A DNA stretch of 45,599 nucleotides from Fidelibacterota bacterium (GTDB lineage Bacteria; Fidelibacterota; Marinisomatia; SCGC-AAA003-L08; D37C17): the NCBI GenBank assembly GCA_030748955.1, contig JASMKZ010000008.1, positions 1-45,599 on the forward strand. The letters run 5' to 3'. Numbering within the stretch: position 1 is the first letter of the stretch; each line of letters starts with the position of its first letter. Made by a program: the position numbers and the translations under genes. Positions 1-7,901 of this stretch are shown piece by piece. Under the pieces are notes generated by a model that was given only the letters and a program-made list of their open reading frames with translations, was not told the origin of the DNA and made no database searches.

Positions 1-924
1 CCAGATTCAACCGTACATCATTCTGTGTATATTCAGGATATTTTCCAAGAAGATTTTGCAGCTATCCATGAGAATAATATTGCACTCTGTGATATCTATT
101 CAGAATATTTCTTGGAACCGGAAACAGAGGAACCTCTCATTGAAGATTCTGGAGAACCGAGGGATGAAAAGGAAATTCCTGAAGAAGTGTTAGATGAAAA
201 AGAATTTAAGGAACCAATTGTTGATGTTCCTGATGAACCAGTTGATAAAAAGGAAATACCTGTAGAGGAGCCAGATAACCAAATGGAAATTTTCTTTGAA
301 CCATTTACCGAATTGAATGGGAATAATAATTGGGATCCTGCAGAAAAATTTACAGATGACAATCAAAATGGTATTTGGGATGCAGCTGAACCTTTTATAG
401 ATTTAGGGAATGGCAAATATGATTCAGGAGAGAAATTTGTTGATTTGTATAGCAATGGTAAATGGGATGCTCAATTATGGTATGTTGATAAAAACAGTAA
501 CAACAAATGGGATGATGGTGAACCCTTTGAAGACTTAAATAAGGATGGCAGAAAAAGTTATGGTGAGCCTTATACTGATAAAAATAATAATAAATTATAT
601 GATCCTCCTGAACAAATTGACAATATTAAATTTAATTATAGTGCTGTCTCATTCTCAGAACCCTTTACAGATGAGAGCAATGGCAATTATGATTTAGGGG
701 AAAGTTTTCAAGACAATAACGGTGATGGTGTTTGGACGCCAGCAGAAGCGTTTGAAGATACGAATGGTGATGGTGTTTGGACGCCAGCAGAAGAATTTGA
801 AGATTTAAATGGAAATAAAATATGGGACGCAATAAATCCAAAATCTGTTAAGCCGGATTCCATTATTTCTCCGGCAGATTCAATTCTGCATCCAGGTAAT
901 GAAAAGGAAATTATGAAGCCATGA
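1..924 (+). CDS. Asp/Asn-rich 15-residue repeat protein (5' truncated)
   Basis: The frame is open from the first base, so the true start lies upstream; the first in-window start codon is a GTG at 25. I do not recognise a named family for the whole protein. After about 30 ordinary residues comes an acidic Glu/Pro/Lys linker, then about 11 copies of a 14-15 residue repeat of the form PFxDxNGNGxWDxAE. The regular Asp/Asn/Gly spacing resembles calcium-binding loops (EF-hand or thrombospondin type-3-like), so calcium-dependent folding is an inference. Such repeats are common in surface proteins of Marinimicrobia and relatives. No signal peptide can be judged because the N-terminus is missing. The stop codon overlaps the pyrK start as ATGA, which suggests translational coupling. 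Two adjacent repeats are nearly identical in DNA, showing recent duplication. Confidence 0.75.
   Translation, partial: PDSTVHHSVYIQDIFQEDFAAIHENNIALCDIYSEYFLEPETEEPLIEDSGEPRDEKEIPEEVLDEKEFKEPIVDVPDEPVDKKEIPVEEPDNQMEIFFEPFTELNGNNNWDPAEKFTDDNQNGIWDAAEPFIDLGNGKYDSGEKFVDLYSNGKWDAQLWYVDKNSNNKWDDGEPFEDLNKDGRKSYGEPYTDKNNNKLYDPPEQIDNIKFNYSAVSFSEPFTDESNGNYDLGESFQDNNGDGVWTPAEAFEDTNGDGVWTPAEEFEDLNGNKIWDAINPKSVKPDSIISPADSILHPGNEKEIMKP
721..793 (+). repeat. Two tandem DNA copies, 45-nt period
   Basis: A 28-base segment at 721-748 recurs identically at 766-793. The period is 45 nt, equal to one 15-residue protein repeat. The other repeats in this gene have diverged in DNA, so this pair looks like the youngest duplication. 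It keeps the reading frame. Confidence 0.9.
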
Positions 925-1721
925 TATACCGGGAAATGGGGAAAGTCATATCTAATGAAGAAATTGCTGAGGGCATTTATAAAACTGTTTTTATATCCCC
1001 CAATATTTCATCTTCTTCCATGCCAGGACAGTTTGTCAATATACTCCCTTCACTTGATTGGAGAAATGTTATGCGTCGTCCCATGAGTATTGCTAGTCAA
1101 GGAAATGATGAAATCAGCATTATCTATAAATCCGTTGGAGAGGGAACCCGCATCATGGCAAATTGGGCAATTGGTGAAAAGGTAGATTTAATTGGTCCAT
1201 TAGGCAATTATTGGGAGGGGTATAAATCGTCCTTCCCTATTATTGTTGGAGGTGGAGTGGGTATAGCTCCCATCCTTAATCTACACGATGTGTTATTGGA
1301 AAAAAAAATAGATCATTGCTTAATAATGGGCGCTCGTCATAGTGGGGAGCATTTTTTCCCTCATGAACCTCAAAATAAAGTATTTCTTTCAACGGACGAT
1401 GGAAGTTTGGGAATTAAGGGTAATGTGGTTGATATTTTAAAGTCCATTTATCCAATTGGGAAACACTCCCAAAATACAAAAATATTTTCTTGTGGACCTC
1501 CCATGATGATGGATGAAGTGCGTAATTATTCAAACGAGAATAAGTTAGATTGTGATTTAGCACTGGAAACAATAATGGCTTGTGGGTTTGGAATATGCCA
1601 AGGGTGTACGGTGGAAAGGAAAGCGGAAACTAATGGCGTGCATAGTTACAGGAATCGATTTGCTTTAGCCTGTTTAGATGGCCCCATTTTTAATGCAGAG
1701 GAAATTATTTCATGCGTGTAA
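921..1721 (+). CDS. pyrK: Dihydroorotate dehydrogenase B, electron-transfer subunit PyrK
   Basis: PyrK carries electrons from the FMN of PyrD to NAD+ through FAD and a [2Fe-2S] cluster, in the cytoplasmic PyrDK heterotetramer of pyrimidine synthesis. The 266 residues fit the family. The FAD-binding motif RRPMSIAS is at residues 52-59, the NAD-binding glycine run GGGVGIAP at 110-117, and CGPPMM at 191-196. Four cysteines spaced as in PyrK (C221, C226, C229, C251) should hold the iron-sulfur cluster. The start ATG overlaps the stop of the upstream repeat-protein gene by four bases, and the 3' end overlaps pyrD by ten. The pyrD partner immediately downstream makes the assignment secure. Confidence 0.95.
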   Translation: MIYREMGKVISNEEIAEGIYKTVFISPNISSSSMPGQFVNILPSLDWRNVMRRPMSIASQGNDEISIIYKSVGEGTRIMANWAIGEKVDLIGPLGNYWEGYKSSFPIIVGGGVGIAPILNLHDVLLEKKIDHCLIMGARHSGEHFFPHEPQNKVFLSTDDGSLGIKGNVVDILKSIYPIGKHSQNTKIFSCGPPMMMDEVRNYSNENKLDCDLALETIMACGFGICQGCTVERKAETNGVHSYRNRFALACLDGPIFNAEEIISCV

Positions 1722-2626
1722 AATTAAAAGATATAGAATTTTCTTCTCCAATTCTCACAGCCAGTGGTACCTATGGTTATGGCCATGAAGTAAGGGATAT
1801 GGCGGATGTAAACCAATGGGGGGGCATAATCACCAAATCTGTTACACGCCATCCTCGTGAGGGGAATCCACCTCCACGAATTGCTGAAACTAGATCGGGA
1901 ATGATAAACTCAATTGGGTTGGCGAACCTTGGCGTAGAAAAATATTGTAATGAAATCATACCATCATTAAATGAGCTTCAAACCAAGGTAATAATTAATA
2001 TTGCTGGTTCTGCTATGAAAGATTATTTGGAAACCATGGAAATGCTTGAATCCAAAAATGGGAAACATGTGGGATATGAAATTAATATTTCCTGTCCAAA
2101 CGTGAAAGAAGGGGGAATTGAGTTTGGTGTAAATTGTGAAATGACAGAACAGCTTACAATTGAAATGCGGAAAAGGACAGATAAACTCCTCATAATGAAA
2201 TTAAGCCCTAATGTGACTCGAATAGAAGATATTGCCCAAGCTGCTGAATCTGGTGGAGCTGATGCGGTGAGCGCAATTAATACGGTGGTGGGTATGGCTA
2301 TAGATGTAAAAACCCGAAGGCCGAAACTCAATACCGCTTTTGGAGGTCTATCAGGACCAGCTATTAAACCCATAGCTATAGCTAATGTACATAAGGTATT
2401 TAAGGCAGTAAATATTCCTATTATCGGTATCGGTGGAATTGCAACTGCCAAAGATGTAGTGGAATTTCTTTTAGCCGGAGCAACAATGGTACAGATTGGA
2501 ACCATGAATTATCAGAATCCGAATCTGGGCATTCAACTCAAAGGAGAGCTATCAGAATATTATTCCCAAAACGAAATTGAGAAAACTGAAGATTTAATTG
2601 GAAAGGTTGAGTATCATTCCAATTAG
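1712..2626 (+). CDS. pyrD: Dihydroorotate dehydrogenase (NAD+), catalytic subunit, class 1B
   Basis: This enzyme oxidises dihydroorotate to orotate, the fourth step of UMP synthesis, using FMN and passing electrons to PyrK. The length of 304 residues is typical of class 1B. The loop NISCPNVKEGG contains C128, the cysteine expected to act as catalytic base in class 1 enzymes. The FMN-phosphate-binding region GIGGIATAKD and the GGLSGPAIKPIA segment are intact. The class 1B call rests on the adjacent, overlapping pyrK. The other pathway genes lie about 26 kb away (pyrRBC), so this is a split pathway. The 3' end overlaps the next gene by about 20-30 bases. Confidence 0.95.
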   Translation: MRVKLKDIEFSSPILTASGTYGYGHEVRDMADVNQWGGIITKSVTRHPREGNPPPRIAETRSGMINSIGLANLGVEKYCNEIIPSLNELQTKVIINIAGSAMKDYLETMEMLESKNGKHVGYEINISCPNVKEGGIEFGVNCEMTEQLTIEMRKRTDKLLIMKLSPNVTRIEDIAQAAESGGADAVSAINTVVGMAIDVKTRRPKLNTAFGGLSGPAIKPIAIANVHKVFKAVNIPIIGIGGIATAKDVVEFLLAGATMVQIGTMNYQNPNLGIQLKGELSEYYSQNEIEKTEDLIGKVEYHSN

Positions 2627-3104
2627 AATTTTCATTTTAATATTCATTGGATTCCTTTGTGTAGACTGTGCTTCAGCTCCCCGCTATAAAAGTGGCAATT
2701 CATCCATTACCACACCCAAGAAAAAAGACAGTAAAAAGAAGCGTGATAAACAAAGCAAGACACCATCCTTTAATAAATCTAAAATGGTTTATAAGGGTGT
2801 ATCCTCTTATTATGGGCCCAAATTCCACGGTAAACTAACGGCCAATGGCGAGATTTTTGATATGTATGGGGTAACTGCTGCCCATAAGGAATTTCCCTTC
2901 AATACCGTAACTCGTGTCACCAATGAAAATAATGGCAAGTCTCTTATAATCCGCATAAATGACAGGGGACCCTATATCGATGGCAGAATACTGGATTGCT
3001 CCTTTGGTGCGGCAAAAAAGTTAGGCTTTGTAGGTGCAGGTACAGCACCAGTAAAAATTGAAATTCTGGAATGGGGCGATGGTGAATATATGCATCATGA
3101 TTGA
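2598..3104 (+). CDS. rlpA: RlpA-like (double-psi beta-barrel) envelope protein
   Basis: RlpA proteins are outer-membrane or periplasmic proteins that bind or cleave peptidoglycan lacking stem peptides. The N-terminus is hydrophobic (IRIFILIFIGFLCVDC) and looks like an export signal. The two cysteines do not form a clean lipobox, so lipidation is uncertain. A Lys/Ser-rich linker follows, then the double-psi beta-barrel core from about residue 55: SSYYGPKFHGKLTANGE, then VRINDRGP-like IRINDRGPY, and GRILDCSFGAAKKLG. The start is a TTG at 2598, with a second TTG at 2607; no ATG or GTG is available. There is no SPOR domain, so this is a short family member. It overlaps the end of pyrD, so it probably shares its transcript. 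Confidence 0.85.
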   Translation: MERLSIIPIRIFILIFIGFLCVDCASAPRYKSGNSSITTPKKKDSKKKRDKQSKTPSFNKSKMVYKGVSSYYGPKFHGKLTANGEIFDMYGVTAAHKEFPFNTVTRVTNENNGKSLIIRINDRGPYIDGRILDCSFGAAKKLGFVGAGTAPVKIEILEWGDGEYMHHD

Positions 3105-3123
3105 GAATGAATTTTTAATATTC

Positions 3124-3137
3124 CAAACTGTTACAAT
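3124..3137 (+). promoter_or_regulatory. Shared extended -10 element, copy 1
   Basis: The 14 bases CAAACTGTTACAAT recur exactly at 7809-7822. They contain TGTTACAAT, a good extended -10 (TGn plus TACAAT). Each copy sits 79-80 bases before the start codon of a dockerin-tailed surface protein. No consensus -35 is visible, as expected for extended -10 promoters. The promoter role is an inference. Confidence 0.5.
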
Positions 3138-3217
3138 TTGAAAAGGTATCATCATAGGAAGAAAAATATTTTTCTTGTAAAATTGGTAATAGATTTAATA
3201 TCATTTAAAGTAAAGAT

Positions 3218-5179
3218 ATGGTGACATATAAAATTATATTGCTTTTGATTTGCTATTCTTGGATGTTTGCCTTTACATTCCATGATGATCTCATACCTAT
3301 GACATTTGGTGAAGAAACGCTAGACAAACCATTTCTAGGGGGATTTAACCGCCCAAAAGTCCAGTGGCTAGATTGGGATGCGGATGGAGATATAGACCTG
3401 TTTATTTTGGATGCTAGTGGTTATCTGCGTTATATGGAAAACCAGGGAACTGCTAGTTCGCCGGATTTTCATCTTATTACTGTTTCCTATGAGAATATTT
3501 TCTGTGGGGGCTGGTTTCATTTTGCTGATTTTGATAATGATGGAGATTTAGACCTTTCAGCCCAGAATGACGATGAACCTGATCATATATCCTATTTCCA
3601 GAATAGTGGAGGACAATTGGTATTTTCAGCTGTTTTAACGGCTGTTGGGGGAGGATATGTCACCAGCAGCTCCGTTATGACACCAACATTTTCCGATATT
3701 GACAATGATGGAGATTTAGATTTTTTCACTGGTAATATGACTGGGACACTAACCTATTATGAAAATACTGACTTAGCAGGAGGTATCCCTCAATATGAGT
3801 TCATCACCAATTCCTGGCAGGATATTTATATTGTAGGCGGTACTCGAATAGATGATCGTCATGGAGCCTCTGCCATCACCTTTATAGATTTGGATGGAGA
3901 CGGAGATCTAGACCTGAGCTGGGGTGATTATTTCCAGCAGAGTTTATATATTATATGGAACTCAGGTTCAGCAGAATCGCCGTATATGATTGAGGTGACT
4001 ACAGAGTATCCGCCAGAAGATCCCATTATCTCTGCCGGACAGAATATGCCTACTTTTGCAGATTTGGATGGTGACGGAGATGAAGATCTATATGTGACGG
4101 TTCTTTCTGGTGCTTATGGAAACCAATTGGTAAATAATTTTTTCTATTATAAAAATACAGGTAGCAATTCTAATCCGGAGTATAGTTATATCACCAATAA
4201 TTATTTTTCCATGTTGGATATATTCTCGAACAGCTCTCCCGAACTTGTCGATATTGACAGCGATGGAGATTTAGATCTTTTTGTAGCCAACCAGTATGAT
4301 CTGTCCGAAACACCCTGGGTGGGGCGAATTCATTTTTTCCGCAATATGGGAAGCAGCAGCAGCCCCAATTACGTAGAGGAACAAACGTCACTTTTAAATG
4401 AGAATATGGGGCAGATGCTCACCCCGGAGTTTGGTGATTTGGATGGTGATGGTGATATGGATCTGTTGGTGGGTGATTTTAATGGGTTTATTCAATATTT
4501 TGAAAATATCAGCACTGATGACAATTTAATCTTTAGCTTTATAGAAAATGTGGGCAATATTGACCTCTCCGGCAACTCAGTGCCCACTCTGGGTGACCTA
4601 GATGGTGATGGTGATTTGGATATGCTTATTGGTCAGCTCAATGGTTCACTCATTTTTTACCGCAATGGAGGAAACACTTCAGCATATGATTTTCAGGAAG
4701 AATCTTTTGACGACATTCAGGTTCAGAGCAATTCCGCTCCGGAGCTGATAGCTATGGATGGTGATGAAGACCTAGATCTAGTTTTGGGTTCTGCAAATGA
4801 AGGACTATTATTTTATCGGAATCTGGATAGTGATAATTTTCAGTTTCAATTTGATCCAGATATGGCCATGCCAATGGTGGGTGTAAATACCAGACCGACA
4901 GCGGGGAATATATTTGGGATAGACACACTGGATATTATTACTGGGCTTTCTTCCGGCGGTATGTATCATATCCAGACAGAGATATGTGCCCTTCTAGGTG
5001 ACTTAAACGGCGATGGTGGTTGGAATGTGTTGGATATTGTCGCCCTTGTCAACTGTATACTAGCAGATACCTGTGGTTATCAAGAAAATAGTTGTTCAGG
5101 AGATATAAATGGTGATAGTGGCTATAATGTTTTAGATATTGTAGCTCTTGCCAACTGTATACTAGCAGATAATTGTTAA
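3218..5179 (+). CDS. Secreted FG-GAP/VCBS repeat protein with dockerin-like tail
   Basis: An exported surface protein of 653 residues. It begins with a signal peptide (hydrophobic stretch at residues 6-19). At least nine Asp-rich loops of the form DxDxDGDxDLxxG follow at intervals of 45-80 residues (for example DLDGDGDLDLSWGD). These are calcium-binding blades of an FG-GAP/VCBS beta-propeller. The last 60 residues hold two dockerin-like units (GDLNGDGGWNVLDIVALVN and GDINGDSGYNVLDIVALAN), each ending in a cysteine-containing segment. Tails of this kind are typical of Marinimicrobia exported proteins and probably serve sorting or anchoring rather than cellulosome assembly. Its ligand is unknown. 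Upstream lies a promoter-like element shared with the gene at 7902. Confidence 0.85.
   Translation: MVTYKIILLLICYSWMFAFTFHDDLIPMTFGEETLDKPFLGGFNRPKVQWLDWDADGDIDLFILDASGYLRYMENQGTASSPDFHLITVSYENIFCGGWFHFADFDNDGDLDLSAQNDDEPDHISYFQNSGGQLVFSAVLTAVGGGYVTSSSVMTPTFSDIDNDGDLDFFTGNMTGTLTYYENTDLAGGIPQYEFITNSWQDIYIVGGTRIDDRHGASAITFIDLDGDGDLDLSWGDYFQQSLYIIWNSGSAESPYMIEVTTEYPPEDPIISAGQNMPTFADLDGDGDEDLYVTVLSGAYGNQLVNNFFYYKNTGSNSNPEYSYITNNYFSMLDIFSNSSPELVDIDSDGDLDLFVANQYDLSETPWVGRIHFFRNMGSSSSPNYVEEQTSLLNENMGQMLTPEFGDLDGDGDMDLLVGDFNGFIQYFENISTDDNLIFSFIENVGNIDLSGNSVPTLGDLDGDGDLDMLIGQLNGSLIFYRNGGNTSAYDFQEESFDDIQVQSNSAPELIAMDGDEDLDLVLGSANEGLLFYRNLDSDNFQFQFDPDMAMPMVGVNTRPTAGNIFGIDTLDIITGLSSGGMYHIQTEICALLGDLNGDGGWNVLDIVALVNCILADTCGYQENSCSGDINGDSGYNVLDIVALANCILADNC
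5051..5171 (+). repeat. Direct repeat within dockerin-like tail
   Basis: The 19 bases AACTGTATACTAGCAGATA occur at 5051-5069 and again at 5153-5171. They encode the same part (NCILAD) of the two dockerin-like units, which suggests the second unit arose by duplication of the first. Confidence 0.8.
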
Positions 5180-5216
5180 TGCTTAATAATTGGATTGTAA
5201 TTAGGAGAAAATATTT

Positions 5217-6389
5217 ATGCAATTGAAGACTAATATTGTTGGACTATTTTTAATCTCTGTATTCATTGGATGTGGAATATTTAATACAACAGAAACGAAT
5301 AATGGTGTGACAAAACTATATGTCTGTTTACAGGCACAAAATCAAGTTGCAGTTTATGATGTGCCAAGTTTAGAACTGAAAAAACTTATTGATATTGATT
5401 TTTCTGATAATAATACACCTCATTTTATTGTGATTGATGAAGAAAATGATTTTTGGTTTGTTACTGCAATGGACGGTGGATACATTGCTCAATATAATTT
5501 AGTAAATGATGAGTTTATTGATACAGTTTCAGTTGGAAGTAATCCGGCACTTATGACAATAGATCCAACTAATAAAATATTATTCTGTTCTAGAATGAGT
5601 ATGGCTGATATGCCGAGTATGGGTGGTATGTCAGGAATGGATAATATGGACATGATGGTAGAAACCAATATTATCAATGAGATAATGTATACTAAAGATG
5701 GATTAACTTTAGGTAGGAAATTTATTTTAGAGTCAGATGTGCTTCATGGGATCACATTAGATCATAATAAAGAAAATTTAATAACAGCAAGTATTACAGA
5801 TGATTGGTTATATAAAATTCCTTTAAATGATAATCCACCCATTTCTAATACTATGGATGCATCGATCACAACTTATGTAGGAAACTATCCAAATCGTTTG
5901 CAGCCTTTACAGATTATCTCATTAAATGATAGTTTGGTTGCCATATCTTGTTCGGGATTTATGGATAATGTAAACGGGCAGGTACAGATTTGGAATATTG
6001 AATCAATGAAGATTGTAACTAGTTATGAATTCGATGATAAATCTATTCCTTGGCATTTAATTAAATCACCTGTTTCAGATGAGATATTTATTGTATTTGG
6101 TGGTGCTGGTGGCAATGGAGGCCTAGCTGCATTAACATATACAGAAAATGAAATTGACTTGAAATGGAAGACTCTTGATGATAATTATATGAATTTTCAT
6201 GGTGTTACTATTGGTTCTGAGGGTGAATATATTTATGTAACCAGTCGCGGAAATCACTATTTATATCAATTTAGAAACATGGTAGAATATGGTCCGCTAT
6301 TAGCATCAGTCCCATTGGGTACTGAAAATCAAATTGTAAGCCCGGGTGGAATAAGTATCATGCAGAAAACGTGTATTGGATGTGAATAG
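5217..6389 (+). CDS. Beta-propeller lipoprotein with Met-rich loop and C-terminal CxxC
   Basis: A 390-residue exported protein, probably a lipoprotein: hydrophobic N-terminus with C19 after FIG (position -3 is F, so the lipobox is imperfect). The body has repeating blades of YVTN/WD-like type (KLYVCLQAQNQVAVYD, IYVTSRGNHYLYQF), consistent with a seven-bladed propeller. Residues 127-147 hold nine methionines in 21 positions (M127, 129, 132, 135, 138, 141, 144, 146, 147), a spacing like Cu(I)/Ag(I)-binding Met motifs. The protein ends KTCIGCE, a CxxC without the heme histidine. The ATG follows a good ribosome site (AGGAG). Its 3' end overlaps the pentaheme cytochrome gene, so the two are very likely co-translated partners. 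Metal binding is an inference; no named family is recognised. Confidence 0.75.
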   Translation: MQLKTNIVGLFLISVFIGCGIFNTTETNNGVTKLYVCLQAQNQVAVYDVPSLELKKLIDIDFSDNNTPHFIVIDEENDFWFVTAMDGGYIAQYNLVNDEFIDTVSVGSNPALMTIDPTNKILFCSRMSMADMPSMGGMSGMDNMDMMVETNIINEIMYTKDGLTLGRKFILESDVLHGITLDHNKENLITASITDDWLYKIPLNDNPPISNTMDASITTYVGNYPNRLQPLQIISLNDSLVAISCSGFMDNVNGQVQIWNIESMKIVTSYEFDDKSIPWHLIKSPVSDEIFIVFGGAGGNGGLAALTYTENEIDLKWKTLDDNYMNFHGVTIGSEGEYIYVTSRGNHYLYQFRNMVEYGPLLASVPLGTENQIVSPGGISIMQKTCIGCE

Positions 6390-7797
6390 TAACAAACTAG
6401 AATACATACTCTTATTATACATCCTTCTTTTTGTATTAGCATGTGAAGAAAATACAACTATGCCACCATCAATAGAATTTAAATCATTTCCAGAAAAAGA
6501 TATTCAATTTGATAGTAATGGGGATATTATAAGTTCTGATATTGACGTATCTGATTTCCACTCTTCAGATAAATGTGTAGAATGTCACTCAGAACATGTA
6601 GCAGAATGGAAAAGATCCATGCATGCCTATTCAATGCGGGACCCTGTATTTTTCAGTGGCTGGAAATCTGAACACTCTAATCGCACTGAAACTGGTGAAC
6701 GCTTTTGTATTCAATGCCATAGTCCTGTTGCATATGTTACTGGCACTAAGTTAGACAAATATATAAATGAATATGAGACTATTACAGGACTACAGGAGGA
6801 TCCAGAGTTGAGTATGTCAATTAAGGAAGGTGTGACCTGTACTGTCTGTCACAGTTTTACTGGCATCAGTAAAACTGTAGAGACGGGATATGATGTAGCT
6901 GCAAAGGCAGAATATCATATGAATCCAGGTGAAGGTATAATGTATGGTCCAATAGAATCATCAGTAGAAATAGATTCTTCTGAAAATAGCTATGCTCATA
7001 AATCTGAATATAATAGCTTATTTCGATCTTCAGAGGCATGCCTACCCTGCCATGATTTTAAAATCAGAGGAGTGGATGCAGAAATTACCTTCACGGAGTG
7101 GAATAATATACCTCAGTTTGGTATGGCTGGTTTAGTATCTTGTCAGGAATGTCATATGCCTATTAATGGAAATGGTTATCATAGCCATGAATTTGCAGGT
7201 GTTGATATTAATCTGACAGAGCCGATTCCCGAAGACAGTCTACAATATAAATCTGTAAAAAAATTGTTACAGAGCTCTGTAGAACTGAAGTTTGGAGGTT
7301 CAAATGCTGAAGACGCAATTAATATCGAGAACGGTGTATTGGTTATTCTGGTTACTGTAAAAAGTTTAACAGGACACTCCCTTCCTTCCGGGACATCTTT
7401 CGCCCGTGAAGCATGGCTGGAAACCATTGTTAGAGATGCTGACGGAAATACAATTTACTCATCTGGAAAGATTGAAGAACCTACTTCAGACTTGAATTTT
7501 TCTGATCCAAGCCTAGTATTATACTCATCCGATTTACTGGGTGAAGCTGGTGATATAGTAACTTCTGTAACCGAAACATATGATATAATTCCAAAAATGT
7601 TACCTGGACTATCCAGTCAAGTTCATAAGTATATAATACCAGAAGATTTCAGTGAAATCAATCAACTTTCAATAAGTGTGAGGATGCGTTTCAGGGCCTT
7701 TAAGCCTTCCTTTCTAGAGGAAGAACATTCAGATTTACTTGCCAGACAGCCTGTATTTGATATGGCGCAGATTGATACCACTTATCTTATTCCTTAA
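6376..7797 (+). CDS. Pentaheme c-type cytochrome lipoprotein
   Basis: An exported multiheme electron carrier. The lipobox VLAC (C23 counted from the TTG at 6376; a GTG at 6382 is the other possible start) predicts a membrane-anchored lipoprotein. Five CxxCH heme sites are visible: CVECH 67-71, CIQCH 111-115, CTVCH 155-159, CLPCH 222-226 and CQECH 256-260. Their layout resembles the cytochrome c554-like multiheme family. Residues 300-473 form a heme-free beta-rich domain containing GHSLPSGTSFAREAWLE, often found behind such heme domains. The gene overlaps the Met-rich propeller lipoprotein by 8-14 bases. A role in outer-surface or periplasmic electron transfer is an inference; no terminal enzyme is encoded nearby. 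Confidence 0.88.
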   Translation: MDVNSNKLEYILLLYILLFVLACEENTTMPPSIEFKSFPEKDIQFDSNGDIISSDIDVSDFHSSDKCVECHSEHVAEWKRSMHAYSMRDPVFFSGWKSEHSNRTETGERFCIQCHSPVAYVTGTKLDKYINEYETITGLQEDPELSMSIKEGVTCTVCHSFTGISKTVETGYDVAAKAEYHMNPGEGIMYGPIESSVEIDSSENSYAHKSEYNSLFRSSEACLPCHDFKIRGVDAEITFTEWNNIPQFGMAGLVSCQECHMPINGNGYHSHEFAGVDINLTEPIPEDSLQYKSVKKLLQSSVELKFGGSNAEDAINIENGVLVILVTVKSLTGHSLPSGTSFAREAWLETIVRDADGNTIYSSGKIEEPTSDLNFSDPSLVLYSSDLLGEAGDIVTSVTETYDIIPKMLPGLSSQVHKYIIPEDFSEINQLSISVRMRFRAFKPSFLEEEHSDLLARQPVFDMAQIDTTYLIP

Positions 7798-7808
7798 TTA
7801 TCTTATTG

Positions 7809-7822
7809 CAAACTGTTACAAT
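7809..7822 (+). promoter_or_regulatory. Shared extended -10 element, copy 2
   Basis: Exact copy of the 14 bases at 3124-3137, again containing TGTTACAAT and again 79 bases before a start codon, that of the dockerin-tailed protein at 7902. It lies 12 bases past the stop of the cytochrome gene, so the downstream gene probably has its own promoter. Confidence 0.5.
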
Positions 7823-7901
7823 ATATAAGGAGGTTATTAAGGGGGATATATTTTATTTTGTACCGAGAAACTATATTTTATAATTAAGGATAGGATGAAA
7901 G

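Noticed and set aside
721..793. Regularly spaced repeats that might suggest a CRISPR array
   Set aside because: The copies lie in one long reading frame, the period is exactly 15 codons, and there are no variable spacers.
2023..2505. Long antisense reading frame within pyrD
   Set aside because: It is the mirror of a conserved enzyme gene, has no homology I recognise and no ribosome site. Similar antisense frames within thrB, thrC, pyrH and metH were dropped for the same reason.
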